A DNA stretch of 49,782 nucleotides from Hyphomicrobiaceae bacterium (lineage in GTDB: Bacteria; Pseudomonadota; Alphaproteobacteria; Rhizobiales; Aestuariivirgaceae), in NCBI GenBank assembly GCA_900298995.1, contig OMIC01000012.1, forward strand, positions 1 through 49,782, written 5' to 3'. The notes beneath the pieces are model-generated. The model worked only from the letters and a program-made list of their open reading frames with translations. It was not told the DNA's origin and made no database searches. Shown piece by piece: positions 18,888-27,951 of this stretch. A program made the translations under genes and the position numbers. Numbering within the stretch: position 1 is the first letter of the stretch; every line of letters begins with the position of its first letter.

Positions 18888-18905
18888 CCTAAACCAGGGT
18901 TTAGG
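18888..18905. repeat. Perfect palindrome directly after mntH
   Basis: CCTAAACC-AG-GGTTTAGG begins 3 nt after the mntH stop. No T-run follows, so it is a poor intrinsic terminator. Its 6-bp cores TAAACC/GGTTTA loosely recall the mntH operator. The remaining 160 nt before the next gene show no other clear element. Confidence 0.4.
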
Positions 18906-19065
18906 GAGCATTGTCTGGGGTCACGAGGCCCCTGATCTAAACTCCCGCGCAATGGTTTTTGCGAGCGCTCATGGCTAGTTGCAGCTCATCCGCTGCCCCG
19001 GCGGATGAATCGTGCCGGACACGTTCCGGTTGCGGTTGCAACCCAAGCATGACTGGACAATTACC

Positions 19066-19398
19066 ATGAAAAGACTCGTTTTCGCGCTCCCCATTCTCGT
19101 AATGGCCTCTTCGGCCTTTGCTGGCGGCCTGACCGTGACCAACAACAGCGGCCTCCCCATCGATGAACTCTTCGCTTCCGCGGCAGGCACGGGTACGTTC
19201 GGCGCGAACCTTATGGAGGGCATCGCCGAAGGCGCGCTCGATGATGGCAAGACGGTCACCATCGCCGCCCTTGATGACGGCGCCTATGACCTCAAGATCT
19301 CTGCCCCGGACGAGGGCGTTCTCTGCACCATCGCGAATGTGCAGGTCGCAGGCGGCGCCGTGACACTGACGGCCGAGCAGGGCAAGGCCTGCAAGTAA
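19066..19398 (+). CDS. Small predicted secreted protein of unknown function
   Basis: 110 residues from the ATG at 19066. A clear signal peptide (MKRLVFALPILVMASSAFAG) is followed by a mature part of about 90 residues with an alternating beta-rich pattern (GLTVTNNSGLPIDELFAS; TVTIAALDDGAYDLKIS) and two cysteines near the C-terminus (VLCTIANV and KACK). I do not recognise the family. It has its own terminator-like hairpin, so it is probably a single-gene transcript. Confidence 0.72.
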   Translation: MKRLVFALPILVMASSAFAGGLTVTNNSGLPIDELFASAAGTGTFGANLMEGIAEGALDDGKTVTIAALDDGAYDLKISAPDEGVLCTIANVQVAGGAVTLTAEQGKACK

Positions 19399-19418
19399 GC
19401 GTTTCTGGCGACAAGACC

Positions 19419-19449
19419 GGCGCGGCGGGCCTGTCAGCCCGCCTGCGCC
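19419..19449 (+). terminator. Terminator-like hairpin after the secreted protein gene
   Basis: GGCGC-G-GCGGGC-CTGTCA-GCCCGC-CT-GCGCC forms an 11-bp stem with a small internal bulge. A T-rich stretch (ATTTTGTT) follows about 14 nt later rather than directly, so termination strength is uncertain. Confidence 0.5.
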
Positions 19450-19593
19450 GTGTGCTATGCGCCATTTTGTTACTATAGAATCGCTCCTGCGCGGCATTAC
19501 GGTCGCGGCGTTTTGTTCCGCCTAGGTCCGTCCGTGACAGGTGTGGCATGACGATGTGTATAACCAGACCGGCTGATGGGTGAGGTGAATTCG

Positions 19594-20502
19594 ATGTCAC
19601 GGCTTTCCAGGATCGTGATCCTGCTCTTGGTCGTAGCTGCCGCAGGGCTCGCAGCTGTCTGGCTGCTCAGCAAGCCGAACCCATTGTCAGCGGCCGATCT
19701 GCCCGCCCACACGTCGGATGCGGCAAATGGCAAGGTGCTGTTCAACGCGGCCGGTTGTCTTTCCTGCCACAAGCCCGGTCCTGAACTGGCGGACGCCGAC
19801 CCTTCGCTGCCGTCGGGCGGTGCGCCGTTCAAGACGCCGGTCGGAACCTTCTTTCCGCCCAATCTGACGCCGGATCCTGAAACCGGCCTTGGCAAATGGA
19901 CGGATCTGGAATTCGTGAATGCCGTGCAGCGCGGTATCTCGCCGGAAGGCGAAAATCTGATCCCGGCCTTTCCCTACACTTCCTATGCCCGCATGAAGAC
20001 GGAGGACGTTCTGGTCATACGGGCCTATCTCGCTTCGCTGCCGCCTGTGGTTTCGCCAGAGAAGCCCGCCGACATGCCGGCGCCCTGGATCCTGCGCCGC
20101 GGCGTGGGATTGTGGAAGCATCTGGCGCTCGATACCACACCCTGGCAACCGGATCCGGCACAGAGCACAGCCTGGAATCGCGGCGCCTATCTCGCCAACG
20201 GTCCGGGCCATTGCAATGAATGCCATACGCCGCGAAACCTGTTCATGGTTCCGGACATGAGCCGCCAGTTTGCCGGCGGCCCGCACCCCGAGGGCGAAGG
20301 CAAGGTGCCCTCGCTGCGTGATCTCGTCGGGCGCGGCAAGTACAAGGATGCCGCCGATCTGGCGCTCGCCTTCCAGAATGGCGAGATGATGGGCTACGAG
20401 AACATGTCTTCAGGGGGCATGGGCGCCGTTCAGACCAATCTCTCGAAGCTGCCGCAGGCCGACGTGGATGCCCTGTCAGACTATATCGTAAGCCTGAAAT
20501 AG
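19594..20502 (+). CDS. Membrane-anchored di-haem cytochrome c
   Basis: 302 residues from the ATG at 19594 (GAGGTG 8 nt upstream; an ATG at 19576 is also open). An uncleaved or cleavable N-terminal hydrophobic segment (IVILLLVVAAAGLAAVWLL) leads into two cytochrome c domains. Haem sites are CLSCH at residues 55-59 and CNECH at 207-211, with Met candidates for the sixth ligand in YARMKTEDV and in MMGYENMSS. This pattern matches the cytochrome subunits of periplasmic dehydrogenases, but no dehydrogenase gene is adjacent. Electron donor and acceptor are unknown. Confidence 0.87.
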   Translation: MSRLSRIVILLLVVAAAGLAAVWLLSKPNPLSAADLPAHTSDAANGKVLFNAAGCLSCHKPGPELADADPSLPSGGAPFKTPVGTFFPPNLTPDPETGLGKWTDLEFVNAVQRGISPEGENLIPAFPYTSYARMKTEDVLVIRAYLASLPPVVSPEKPADMPAPWILRRGVGLWKHLALDTTPWQPDPAQSTAWNRGAYLANGPGHCNECHTPRNLFMVPDMSRQFAGGPHPEGEGKVPSLRDLVGRGKYKDAADLALAFQNGEMMGYENMSSGGMGAVQTNLSKLPQADVDALSDYIVSLK

Positions 20503-20563
20503 ACCGGGCGGGGCAGGGCGGCCGGATCTTGCGGACTCGGGCCATCCTGCCTAAAGACCCGCC

Positions 20564-22114
20564 ATGCAAGATCGCATCCTGATCATCGATTTCGGCTCCC
20601 AGGTCACCCAGCTCATTGCCCGGCGCATCCGTGAGGCGGGCGTGTATTCGGAAATCGTGCCCTTCCAGTCGGCCGAGAAGGCTTTGGATTGGCCGGGTCT
20701 CAAGGGGATCATCCTCTCCGGCGGCCCCGCCTCTGTGCATGAGGGAGGCAGTCCACGAGCGCCCGAGCGCGTGTTCAGCCGCGGTGTTCCGGTGCTCGGC
20801 ATCTGCTATGGCGAGCAGACGATGTGCGCCCAGCTGGGCGGCAAGGTGGAGCCCTCCGATCACCGGGAGTTCGGCAAGGCTTTCGTCGAGGTGCGCGCCG
20901 GCTGTGCTTTGTTCGAGGGCATCTGGCAGACAGGCGAGCGCCATCAGGTGTGGATGAGCCATGGTGACCGGGTGACCGCCATCCCGGAAGGATTTTCAGC
21001 CGTGGCTGTCTCGGAAGGCGCGCCCTTCGCGGCGATCGCGGACGAACGACGCCGCTTCTACGCAACCCAGTTTCATATGGAGGTCGCCCATACACCGGAT
21101 GGTGCACGGTTGTTGCGCAATTTCGCGCTGGAGATCTGCGGATGCAAGGGCGACTGGTCCATGGCGCATTTCAAGTCCGAAATGGTCCACAAGGTGCGCA
21201 AGCAGGTTGGCTTCGAGAGGGTCATCTGCGGTTTGTCTGGAGGGGTTGATTCGGCCGTCACCGCGGTCCTGATCCATGAGGCCATCGGCACCCAGCTCAC
21301 CTGCATCTTCGTCGATCATGGCCTCATGCGCCTCAATGAAGCTGACGAGGTGGTTCGACTGTTCCGCGAGGCCTACAACATCCCGCTCATTCACGTCGAT
21401 GCATCCGAGCTGTTCCTCGGCGCACTCGCAGGGGTCACGGATCCTGAACAGAAGCGCAAGATCATCGGCAGGCTCTTCATCGAGGTGTTCGAAGCAGAGG
21501 CAAAGAAGGCGGGAGGCGCTGCGTACCTTGCCCAGGGCACCCTCTACCCAGATGTGATCGAGAGCGTCTCCTTCACGGGCGGGCCCTCCGTCACCATCAA
21601 GTCTCACCACAATGTCGGTGGCCTGCCCGAGCGCATGAACATGAAGCTCGTGGAGCCGCTGCGCGAATTGTTCAAGGATGAGGTGCGGCTGCTCGGCCGT
21701 GAACTTGGTCTGCCTACACATTTCGTGGGGCGGCATCCGTTCCCGGGGCCGGGACTTGCAATCCGTATCCCGCATGACGACGTGACACGCGAGAAGCTGG
21801 ATATCCTGCGCAAGGCTGATGCCATTTATCTCGATGAAATCCGGAAAGCCGGACTTTACGATGCGATCTGGCAGGCCTTCGCGGTTCTGCTGCCGGTGCG
21901 CACCGTGGGCGTGATGGGCGATGGCCGTACCTATGACCGGGTTCTTGGTTTGCGCGCGGTGACCTCAACCGACGGCATGACAGCGGAGTCCTATCCCTTC
22001 GATCACGCTTTCCTCGCCCGCACCGCCACCCGCATCATCAACGAGGTAAAGGGCGTTTCGCGCGTCGTCTATGACGTGACATCGAAGCCGCCTGGAACGA
22101 TCGAGTGGGAGTAG
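20564..22114 (+). CDS. guaA: GMP synthase (glutamine-hydrolysing)
   Basis: 516 residues. Converts XMP, ATP and glutamine to GMP. The N-terminal class I amidotransferase carries the nucleophile Cys in [16 protein letters not shown] and the His/Glu pair in [10 protein letters not shown]. The PP-loop ATPase domain has SGGVDSAV at about residue 225, and the C-terminal dimerisation domain ends in KPPGTIEWE. Completes the XMP-to-GMP step after guaB. The spacing to the cytochrome gene is 61 nt. Confidence 0.97.
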   Translation: MQDRILIIDFGSQVTQLIARRIREAGVYSEIVPFQSAEKALDWPGLKGIILSGGPASVHEGGSPRAPERVFSRGVPVLGICYGEQTMCAQLGGKVEPSDHREFGKAFVEVRAGCALFEGIWQTGERHQVWMSHGDRVTAIPEGFSAVAVSEGAPFAAIADERRRFYATQFHMEVAHTPDGARLLRNFALEICGCKGDWSMAHFKSEMVHKVRKQVGFERVICGLSGGVDSAVTAVLIHEAIGTQLTCIFVDHGLMRLNEADEVVRLFREAYNIPLIHVDASELFLGALAGVTDPEQKRKIIGRLFIEVFEAEAKKAGGAAYLAQGTLYPDVIESVSFTGGPSVTIKSHHNVGGLPERMNMKLVEPLRELFKDEVRLLGRELGLPTHFVGRHPFPGPGLAIRIPHDDVTREKLDILRKADAIYLDEIRKAGLYDAIWQAFAVLLPVRTVGVMGDGRTYDRVLGLRAVTSTDGMTAESYPFDHAFLARTATRIINEVKGVSRVVYDVTSKPPGTIEWE

Positions 22115-22119
22115 GGCGT

Positions 22120-22638
22120 GTGAACAACCTCGAGCAGCGCGCGTTTGAAGAATTCAGGAAATATCTCGTTATCACCCTTTATCTGTGGATGCTCTTTGCG
22201 CTTCTTGCCGCATACAAGCGGGTGCTGCTGCAGGAGAACGGCATAAATCTCTGGAACCAGGGCTATGCCATTTTCAACGCGTTGATCTTTGGCAAGGTGG
22301 TTTTGCTCGGTCAGGCGCTCCGGATCGGCGAAGGCCTGAAGAACCAGGCGTTGATTTGGTCCATCTTGTGGAAATCCCTGTGGTTCACCATCCTGCTGAT
22401 CGTGTTCCATATAGCCGAGGAGTTTGTTCGGGCGTGGTTTCAGAGTTTGCCTTTCTCGGACAGCGTACGGGATTTCGGCGGAGGCACATGGCTCGGCTTT
22501 TCCACTTATGCTGCGATCCTGTTCGTTGCCCTGGTGCCGCTCTTCGCATTTCAGGAAGTGTCGCATGCCCTTGGCCGCGACGCTCTGTGGAGCCTTCTGT
22601 TCAGTCGTGACCGGAGTCGGTGGCGCTCGGGGTCCTGA
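22120..22638 (+). CDS. Hypothetical membrane protein
   Basis: 172 residues starting at a GTG (22120) with GGGAGTAGGG about 5 nt upstream; a GTG at 22105 that overlaps guaA is the alternative. Four membrane segments are visible, for example ITLYLWMLFALLAAYKRV, FGKVVLLGQAL, WFTILLIVFHIAEEFV and TYAAILFVALVPLFAF. The C-terminus is Arg/Ser-rich. I do not recognise the family. It follows guaA by 5 nt and is probably in the same transcript. Confidence 0.72.
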   Translation: MNNLEQRAFEEFRKYLVITLYLWMLFALLAAYKRVLLQENGINLWNQGYAIFNALIFGKVVLLGQALRIGEGLKNQALIWSILWKSLWFTILLIVFHIAEEFVRAWFQSLPFSDSVRDFGGGTWLGFSTYAAILFVALVPLFAFQEVSHALGRDALWSLLFSRDRSRWRSGS

Positions 22639-22693
22639 GCCGCAATCACTGCCGTCTTCCAGGCTGGGAGGGCGCAATGAACTGTAACGCAAA

Positions 22694-22716
22694 CCGATCC
22701 ACACTATTGAGATCGG
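22694..22716. repeat. Inverted repeat upstream of the orphan permease genes
   Basis: CCGATC-N11-GATCGG lies 73 nt before the first permease start. TTGACT (about 22752) follows and could be a -35 box. It could be an operator or the end of the preceding transcript. The 151-nt gap shows nothing else. Confidence 0.3.
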
Positions 22717-22789
22717 CATTGCTGAACAGGTTGTGGGACTGTCGGGCCCGGCTTGACTTGGATCGTGGCAGGCGGGCAAACTTGCAGTC

Positions 22790-23653
22790 ATGACATCGCG
22801 CGCGCTTGTGCCTTTTGGTCTTCTGTTTCCCGCCCTGCTCGTCATGGTGCTGAGCGGCGTTATCCCCGCTGCCTTCGTGGCTTTCTACTCGGTACACGAC
22901 ACATTCTCGGGCAACAGTTTTGTCTGGGTTGGCGCCGAATGGTATGTAAGCGTACTGTCGTCCCGTGAGTTCTGGTGGGCCTTTGCCCGCAGTCTCGGAT
23001 TTTCGGCGCTCGTACTGGCTGTTGAAGTGCCGCTGGGCATCTACATAGCCTTGCGACTGCCGCCGGCCGGACCCTTGGCGGCCATTTATATCGTTCTGCT
23101 TGCCATTCCGCTGCTCGCTCCGGCGATCGTGGTGGGTTATCTATGGAAAGTCCTGTCGACGCCCGGTATCGGCCTCCTGTCCGGACTGGCAGGTATTTTT
23201 GGCCTCTCCTACGACATGAACAATCCGGTCGTGGTCTGGGCGACGCTGCTCCTCATGGATGCCTGGCACTGGACGAGCCTCGTTGTGCTTCTCTGCTACG
23301 CGGGTCTTCGCGCCATTCCGGATGCCTACTATCAGGCAGCCCGCATCGACGGTGCCAGCCCCTGGGCCGTCTTCCGGCATATTCAGTTGCCAAAGCTGCG
23401 CCTGGTGTTGCTCATCGCCATTCTCCTGCGCCTGATGGACAGTTTCATGATCTATGCCGAGGCCTATGTCGTTACGCGAGGCGGACCTGGTGTCAGCACG
23501 ACATTCCTTTCGCATGAATTGATCCAGACGGCGACGATCCAGTTTGATCTCGGGGAGGGTGGTGCCATGGCGATCATCTATCTCGGCATCGTTCTGGCGG
23601 TGTCTTGGACATTCTTCACCTTGATCGTGCCACGCCGCAGGGGGCTCGCATGA
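22790..23653 (+). CDS. ABC transporter permease resembling glycerol permease GlpP
   Basis: 287-residue MalF-type inner-membrane permease with six predicted helices and an EAA coupling loop, YYQAARIDGASPWAVFRHIQ. The N-terminal pattern (FPALLVMVLSGVIPAAFVAF, then YSVHDTFSGNSFVWVGAEWY) resembles GlpP of the rhizobial glycerol importer GlpSTPQV; I rely on recall here, not a search. The next gene overlaps by 4 nt. No ATP-binding or substrate-binding subunit gene is present on either side, so it must use subunits coded elsewhere. Substrate uncertain: glycerol or another polyol. Confidence 0.82.
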   Translation: MTSRALVPFGLLFPALLVMVLSGVIPAAFVAFYSVHDTFSGNSFVWVGAEWYVSVLSSREFWWAFARSLGFSALVLAVEVPLGIYIALRLPPAGPLAAIYIVLLAIPLLAPAIVVGYLWKVLSTPGIGLLSGLAGIFGLSYDMNNPVVVWATLLLMDAWHWTSLVVLLCYAGLRAIPDAYYQAARIDGASPWAVFRHIQLPKLRLVLLIAILLRLMDSFMIYAEAYVVTRGGPGVSTTFLSHELIQTATIQFDLGEGGAMAIIYLGIVLAVSWTFFTLIVPRRRGLA

Positions 23654-24453
23654 CCCTTAAGTTTTCGCCTGCGCCGCTTGTCTATGTCGCCCTGCTGATG
23701 ACACCCGTCTATTGGCTCGTCGTGATGAGTTTCAAGACAAACGCCGAGATAGGCGGACAACTCACGTTCTATCCGCACGACTTCACGTTTCAGAACTATG
23801 CCGCGATTTTCGGCGACCGTGACTGGTACATGGGCTATGTCAATGCGGTGATCTATGTGATGATGAACGTCATCATATCGGTCGGGGTTGCCTTACCTGC
23901 CGCCTACGCCTTCTCGCGGCATGACTTCTTCGGTCAACGGGCGCTGTTCTTCAGCCTGTTGATGTTCCGGATGCTTGCGCCGGCGATCCTGCTTGCGCCC
24001 TTCGTCCAGATCTTCTCGGACCTTGGCATGATCGATACCCACATCGCGGTTGCCATCGCTCATTGCTTCTTCAATGTACCGCTGGCGATCTGGATCCTCG
24101 AAGGGTTCATTTCGTCCGTGCCGCGCGAGATGGACGAGAGCGCTCGGATAGACGGTTATGGCTTCGCCGGATTCATGTCGCGGATTCTGATTCCACAGAT
24201 CGCGCCCGGCATCGCGGTCGCTGCCTTCTTCTGCTTCATGTTTTCGTGGATCGAGTACATGCTGGCCAATGCCCTGACCACAATCGACGCCAAGCCCATC
24301 GCGGGCATCATGACGAGGGCAGCCGGGGTTCTCGCGGGTGATGTGGCGATGCTCTCAGCAGCGAGCGTGCTCGGACTGCTTCCCGGAATCGTGCTCATCA
24401 TCTTCGTACGAAAGTACCTGGCCACCGGCTTCTCGATGGGCCGGGTCATATAG
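23650..24453 (+). CDS. ABC transporter permease resembling glycerol permease GlpQ
   Basis: 267-residue MalG-type permease from the ATG at 23650, overlapping the previous stop (ATGA). Six membrane helices; the coupling loop is EMDESARIDGYGFAGFMSRI. Features such as YWLVVMSFKTNAEI and FMFSWIEYMLANALT fit the GlpQ branch of carbohydrate permeases. It forms the membrane pore with the preceding permease. The gene ends 4 nt before a convergent gene, and no further transporter component follows. Confidence 0.82.
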   Translation: MTLKFSPAPLVYVALLMTPVYWLVVMSFKTNAEIGGQLTFYPHDFTFQNYAAIFGDRDWYMGYVNAVIYVMMNVIISVGVALPAAYAFSRHDFFGQRALFFSLLMFRMLAPAILLAPFVQIFSDLGMIDTHIAVAIAHCFFNVPLAIWILEGFISSVPREMDESARIDGYGFAGFMSRILIPQIAPGIAVAAFFCFMFSWIEYMLANALTTIDAKPIAGIMTRAAGVLAGDVAMLSAASVLGLLPGIVLIIFVRKYLATGFSMGRVI

Positions 24454-24457
24454 CCCC

Positions 24458-24901
24458 TCAGAACGGCCGCCGCTCCCAGATTGAGAAGATGTAGAGGCGC
24501 AGGGAGCCCTTGGAGGAAATCTGCGCGCCTGCCACCTGCCAGGCCTCTATGCCATGATCAGCCAGTGCGTCGCGGGTGACTGGATTGGCCATCAGGGCCT
24601 GCTGCAACTTCCTGACGCCTGCGGCATTGCGCTGCGCGAGAACGCGGTACTCCTGCCAGCTTGGAACACCGGAGCCGAGGAGCGGTGTGACCACAAAGTC
24701 GAGCCGTACAACGCCGACGCTGGGTACCTTGGTGATGGACTTCACCTTGTTGGCGCGCGAGCCCGCATTGATGATGGCGGCCATGGAGGGCTGAAGGTCG
24801 ATCTGGCCAACCTGGGCGCGAGCGATTGGCGTTGGCAGGGGCGGAACGGCTACCGCCGCACCAATGAAAAGAGCGAGGGACAGGGATTTCAGGATTTTCA
24901 T
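24458..24901 (-). CDS. Predicted secreted protein of unknown function
   Basis: 147 residues with a signal peptide (MKILKSLSLALFIGAAVAV, probable cleavage after ARA). The mature part has the segment VKSITKVPSVGVVRLDFVVT and a C-terminal half with VTRDALADHGIEAWQVAG and LRLYIFSIWERRPF. No catalytic motif or known domain is visible. The size and composition suggest a small periplasmic protein. Transcribed in the same direction as the next gene with a 75-nt gap. Confidence 0.68.
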   Translation of the reverse strand: MKILKSLSLALFIGAAVAVPPLPTPIARAQVGQIDLQPSMAAIINAGSRANKVKSITKVPSVGVVRLDFVVTPLLGSGVPSWQEYRVLAQRNAAGVRKLQQALMANPVTRDALADHGIEAWQVAGAQISSKGSLRLYIFSIWERRPF

Positions 24902-24976
24902 GACAACTCCAGATGGTCGTTCGATGTCTTGACTATGTAAGGGCTGCGGCAGTGCCGATCAAATGGCTTATGGCGG

Positions 24977-25672
24977 TCAGAGGTCGGCCGAACGGAGTTG
25001 ACGCAGGCTTAGTGCTGGTTCGAAGTCACGCAGGCCAGTCTGAAGGCCATGGAGGAAGTTGCGCAGATTGGCTTGCATGCGCGGCGGCACACCTGTGTTG
25101 TCGCCCAGCATGAAGCCGCGCAGCGAGAAGCGCCGGTGGGAGATGATGGCTTGCAGTTCCGGATCTATCTTTGCCATGACGAGGGTTGGCCCCGGTACCC
25201 CTTCGGGCAATGCGGAGCCGATAAAGCGGTTGACCACCGGTACGAAGAGATCGGGCAGCAGGGCGTCCTCGACGCCTACGGCGGCATGGAGCGACTTCTC
25301 GTCGCGGTCGACGATGTAGAGAACGCAAAGGTGGAAGCCCTTGTCCTGCGCGGCTGCGGTAAAGCCGTGATCGCCGGCGGCTTCGCAAAAGGCTGGCACC
25401 CGGGCGGCCGGCACGTCAATCACGTAGTCACGGCCCGCCCCGGCGAGGATTGATCCAAAAAGCCGATCGCGGGCCCGTTCGTCTGTCAAATCAACCAGCG
25501 TGGTGCGGCCCGGGAAATAGGCCCGCAGGCCGCCCTCCGGCGCGCTCAGGTCAAAGCAGAACGGGTCGCGTGACTCGAGCAGCAGATGATCGGTCAGCGT
25601 GCGCGCCAGAAGCGTCTTGCCGTTTCGGGTCAAGTCCGAGCAGATCACATAGACCGTGGCTTCGGCCGTCAT
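24977..25672 (-). CDS. Hypothetical protein with a degenerate P-loop (ParA/MobA-like N-terminus)
   Basis: 231 residues. The N-terminus VYVICSDLTRNGKTLLARTL looks like a nucleotide-binding P-loop in which the usual GGxGKT is reduced to TRNGKT. A following beta-strand with FCFDLSAPEGG recalls the ParA/SIMIBI layout, and YVIDVPA and TLVMAKID could be later strands. No DNA-binding or partner gene (ParB, conjugation) is near. Function unknown; a SIMIBI-type ATPase that may have lost activity is my best guess. Confidence 0.65.
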   Translation of the reverse strand: MTAEATVYVICSDLTRNGKTLLARTLTDHLLLESRDPFCFDLSAPEGGLRAYFPGRTTLVDLTDERARDRLFGSILAGAGRDYVIDVPAARVPAFCEAAGDHGFTAAAQDKGFHLCVLYIVDRDEKSLHAAVGVEDALLPDLFVPVVNRFIGSALPEGVPGPTLVMAKIDPELQAIISHRRFSLRGFMLGDNTGVPPRMQANLRNFLHGLQTGLRDFEPALSLRQLRSADL

Positions 25673-25871
25673 ACGGTCCTGCCTCCGGTCTGCGCCGTCC
25701 TGGTGTTGACGGAGCGTATGTGCATGGTTCTGAACCCCCCGTGAGCCTATTCCGAAAGAAAGGCGTTTAGAACAAATCCCGCCCTGATGGAACCATGCCG
25801 TTGGACCAGGGCGGCGGACTTGGATCGTTTACGATATTCTGGCACAAGAGCCGGGAGAAGGGGAACGTGTC

Positions 25872-26447
25872 ATGACCTTGTTGTTGATCGGCTGCCTGCT
25901 GTTTGGCGGAGGCCACCTGTTTTCAATCCTGTTGCCGGGTCTGCGGGACAGTCTCAGGAACCGGCTCGGTGAGAAGCCGTGGAAAGGTCTTTACAGCATC
26001 GTTTCGCTTCTGGGTCTCGTGCTGATGGTGGTGGGCTACAGCCAGACCCGTAGTGGACCCGCAACCGCTGACGTTCTCTACGAGCCCTGGGATGGCATGC
26101 GCCATGCCACGATGCTTCTGACACTGCTGGCGTTCATTCTGGTGGGTGCCTCGCATGGCAAGGGCTATCTCAAACTCTGGCTGCACAATCCCATGTCTCT
26201 CGGAATCGCGCTGTGGTCCGGCGGGCATCTTCTGGTCAATGGGCAGCGCAGCGATGTCTGGCTGTTCGGCACGTTCCTGGTCGTAAGCCTCGCGGACATC
26301 CTGCTGTCCGAGCTTCGCGGCAAGCGCCCCGACTATGTGCCGAGGCTGCGCTCGGACGTCATTGCGGTGGCAGTCGGGATGGTCCTTTACGCGGTGTTTT
26401 TGCTGGGTTTCCATCCCTATGTGCTGAACATTCCGGTGGCCGGATGA
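25872..26447 (+). CDS. NnrU family membrane protein (first of two)
   Basis: 191 residues with about five to six helices (MTLLLIGCLLFGGGHLFSIL, IVSLLGLVLMVVGYSQT and others). GGHLFSILLPGLRDSL and ALWSGGHLLVNGQ fit the NnrU family, which was first linked to nitric-oxide and nitrite reduction in Rhodobacter and also occurs beside unrelated genes. GAAGGGGA precedes the ATG. The stop overlaps the next nnrU-like gene by 4 nt. No denitrification gene is nearby, so its role here is open. Confidence 0.82.
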   Translation: MTLLLIGCLLFGGGHLFSILLPGLRDSLRNRLGEKPWKGLYSIVSLLGLVLMVVGYSQTRSGPATADVLYEPWDGMRHATMLLTLLAFILVGASHGKGYLKLWLHNPMSLGIALWSGGHLLVNGQRSDVWLFGTFLVVSLADILLSELRGKRPDYVPRLRSDVIAVAVGMVLYAVFLLGFHPYVLNIPVAG

Positions 26448-27004
26448 TCCTTCTTGCTTTCGGCGTGGTCTTCACCGCTGCCCAGCATCTGGTCGCGGCC
26501 ATTCCGCTGCTCCGGGACCGTCTCAAGGCGACGACGGGCGAGAGGGCCTATGGTCCGGTGTTCGGCCTCGCCGCCGTGGCCGGCATACTCCTCATCGTGA
26601 TCGGCTGGCGTTCGGCCGGTCTTGTCCCGGTCTATGATCCACCCGTCTGGGGCCGCTATGCCAATTTCCTGCTGACCCTCATCGCCTTCATTTTCCTTGG
26701 CGTTTTCCTGTTTCGTGGCAGGATGCGGCAAATCCTGCGGTTCCCCATGGCACTTGCCGCCATCTTCTGGGCGGCGGGTCACCTTCTCGCCAATGGCGAT
26801 CTGGCGGGGATCATCCTGTTTGGCGGTTTTCTCCTCTATGGTGTTCTGCATATCGTGATCGGTACACTGAACGGCGTCCGGCCCTCGGCGGACGTCCGGG
26901 GCGGCCATGATCTCCTGTCCATTCTGGGCGGAATTGCGCTCTATGGCATCATGGCGCAGTTGCATGGCGCCGTCATCGGCGTGCCGGTGGTGCAACTCGG
27001 CTGA
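26444..27004 (+). CDS. NnrU family membrane protein (second of two)
   Basis: 186 residues from the ATG at 26444 (ATGA overlap with the previous gene). It shares the family layout with its neighbour: a helix with TAAQHLVAAIPLLRDRL, then the tandem pattern FWAAGHLLANGD in helix 4, and GGFLLYGVLHIVIG. The two products are clearly paralogous but diverged, so they may act as a heterodimer. Five to six membrane helices. Confidence 0.8.
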   Translation: MILLAFGVVFTAAQHLVAAIPLLRDRLKATTGERAYGPVFGLAAVAGILLIVIGWRSAGLVPVYDPPVWGRYANFLLTLIAFIFLGVFLFRGRMRQILRFPMALAAIFWAAGHLLANGDLAGIILFGGFLLYGVLHIVIGTLNGVRPSADVRGGHDLLSILGGIALYGIMAQLHGAVIGVPVVQLG

Positions 27005-27062
27005 CTGACCCGATCGCCGGCCCCCACTTGCCGGGCTGGCGTGGGCGGACTAGTGTCCGGAC

Positions 27063-27881
27063 ATGTCGCAGCACGTTACCACCCGCCGCCTGACCGCGCC
27101 CGAAATCACCGCGCGCAAAGGCAAGGACCCCATCGTGTCGCTCACCTCCTACCACGCGCACACGGCAGCGATTGCAGACAAATACGTTGATTTTCTGCTG
27201 GTGGGCGACTCCCTCGGCATGGTCATGCATGGCTTCGAATCGACCCTGCCCGTGCCGCTGGACCTGATGATCCTGCATGGCCGGGCGGTGATGCGCGGGG
27301 CGCAGCGGGCGCTTGTCGTCGTCGACATGCCCTTCGGCTCTTATGAGGAAAGTCCGCAACAGGCCTTCCGCAATGCCGCCCATGTTGTGAAGGAGACACA
27401 ATGCGGCGCCATCAAGCTCGAGGGTGGCCGGCGCATGGCGGAGACTATCCATTTCCTCACCGAACGCGGCATCCCTGTCATGGCGCATATCGGCCTCACG
27501 CCGCAGTCCATCAACATCTTGGGAGGCTTCAAGACCCAGGGCCGCGCCCGCGAGCAGTGGGCCATCATCGAGGAAGACGCCCGCGCCGTGACGGAGGCCG
27601 GGGCTTTCGCCGTCGTCATGGAGGCCGTCGCCGAACCCCTCGCTGTCCAGATCACCCGCAACATTCCCATTCCGACAATCGGGATTGGCGCGTCGCCCGC
27701 TTGTGACGGCCAGATCCTCGTCATGGAGGATATGTTGGGCCTGAGCCCCCGGGTACCCAAGTTCGTCAAGGAGTTTGGCCAGGTCGGCGCGGCCATCGAG
27801 GGCGCCATTCGCAGTTATGCCGAAGAGGTGCGGGCCCGGAGCTTCCCTGGACCTGGCAACACCTACGCCATGAAGGACTGA
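27063..27881 (+). CDS. panB: 3-methyl-2-oxobutanoate hydroxymethyltransferase
   Basis: 272 residues, normal for PanB. Transfers a hydroxymethyl group from 5,10-methylene-tetrahydrofolate to 2-oxoisovalerate, making ketopantoate for coenzyme A synthesis. The Mg-binding loop [19 protein letters not shown]-type segment ([15 protein letters not shown]), [10 protein letters not shown] and [14 protein letters not shown] are conserved. panC is not adjacent. Cytosolic decamer in other bacteria. The start at 27063 is followed by [15 protein letters not shown], a typical N-terminus. Confidence 0.95.
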   Translation: MSQHVTTRRLTAPEITARKGKDPIVSLTSYHAHTAAIADKYVDFLLVGDSLGMVMHGFESTLPVPLDLMILHGRAVMRGAQRALVVVDMPFGSYEESPQQAFRNAAHVVKETQCGAIKLEGGRRMAETIHFLTERGIPVMAHIGLTPQSINILGGFKTQGRAREQWAIIEEDARAVTEAGAFAVVMEAVAEPLAVQITRNIPIPTIGIGASPACDGQILVMEDMLGLSPRVPKFVKEFGQVGAAIEGAIRSYAEEVRARSFPGPGNTYAMKD

Positions 27882-27951
27882 TCCCCCGCGTTATCATTTC
27901 GTTAACCAGCCCCGCGCAAGCTCAAAATATGTCCGAATCTGGGGGTGGGAT

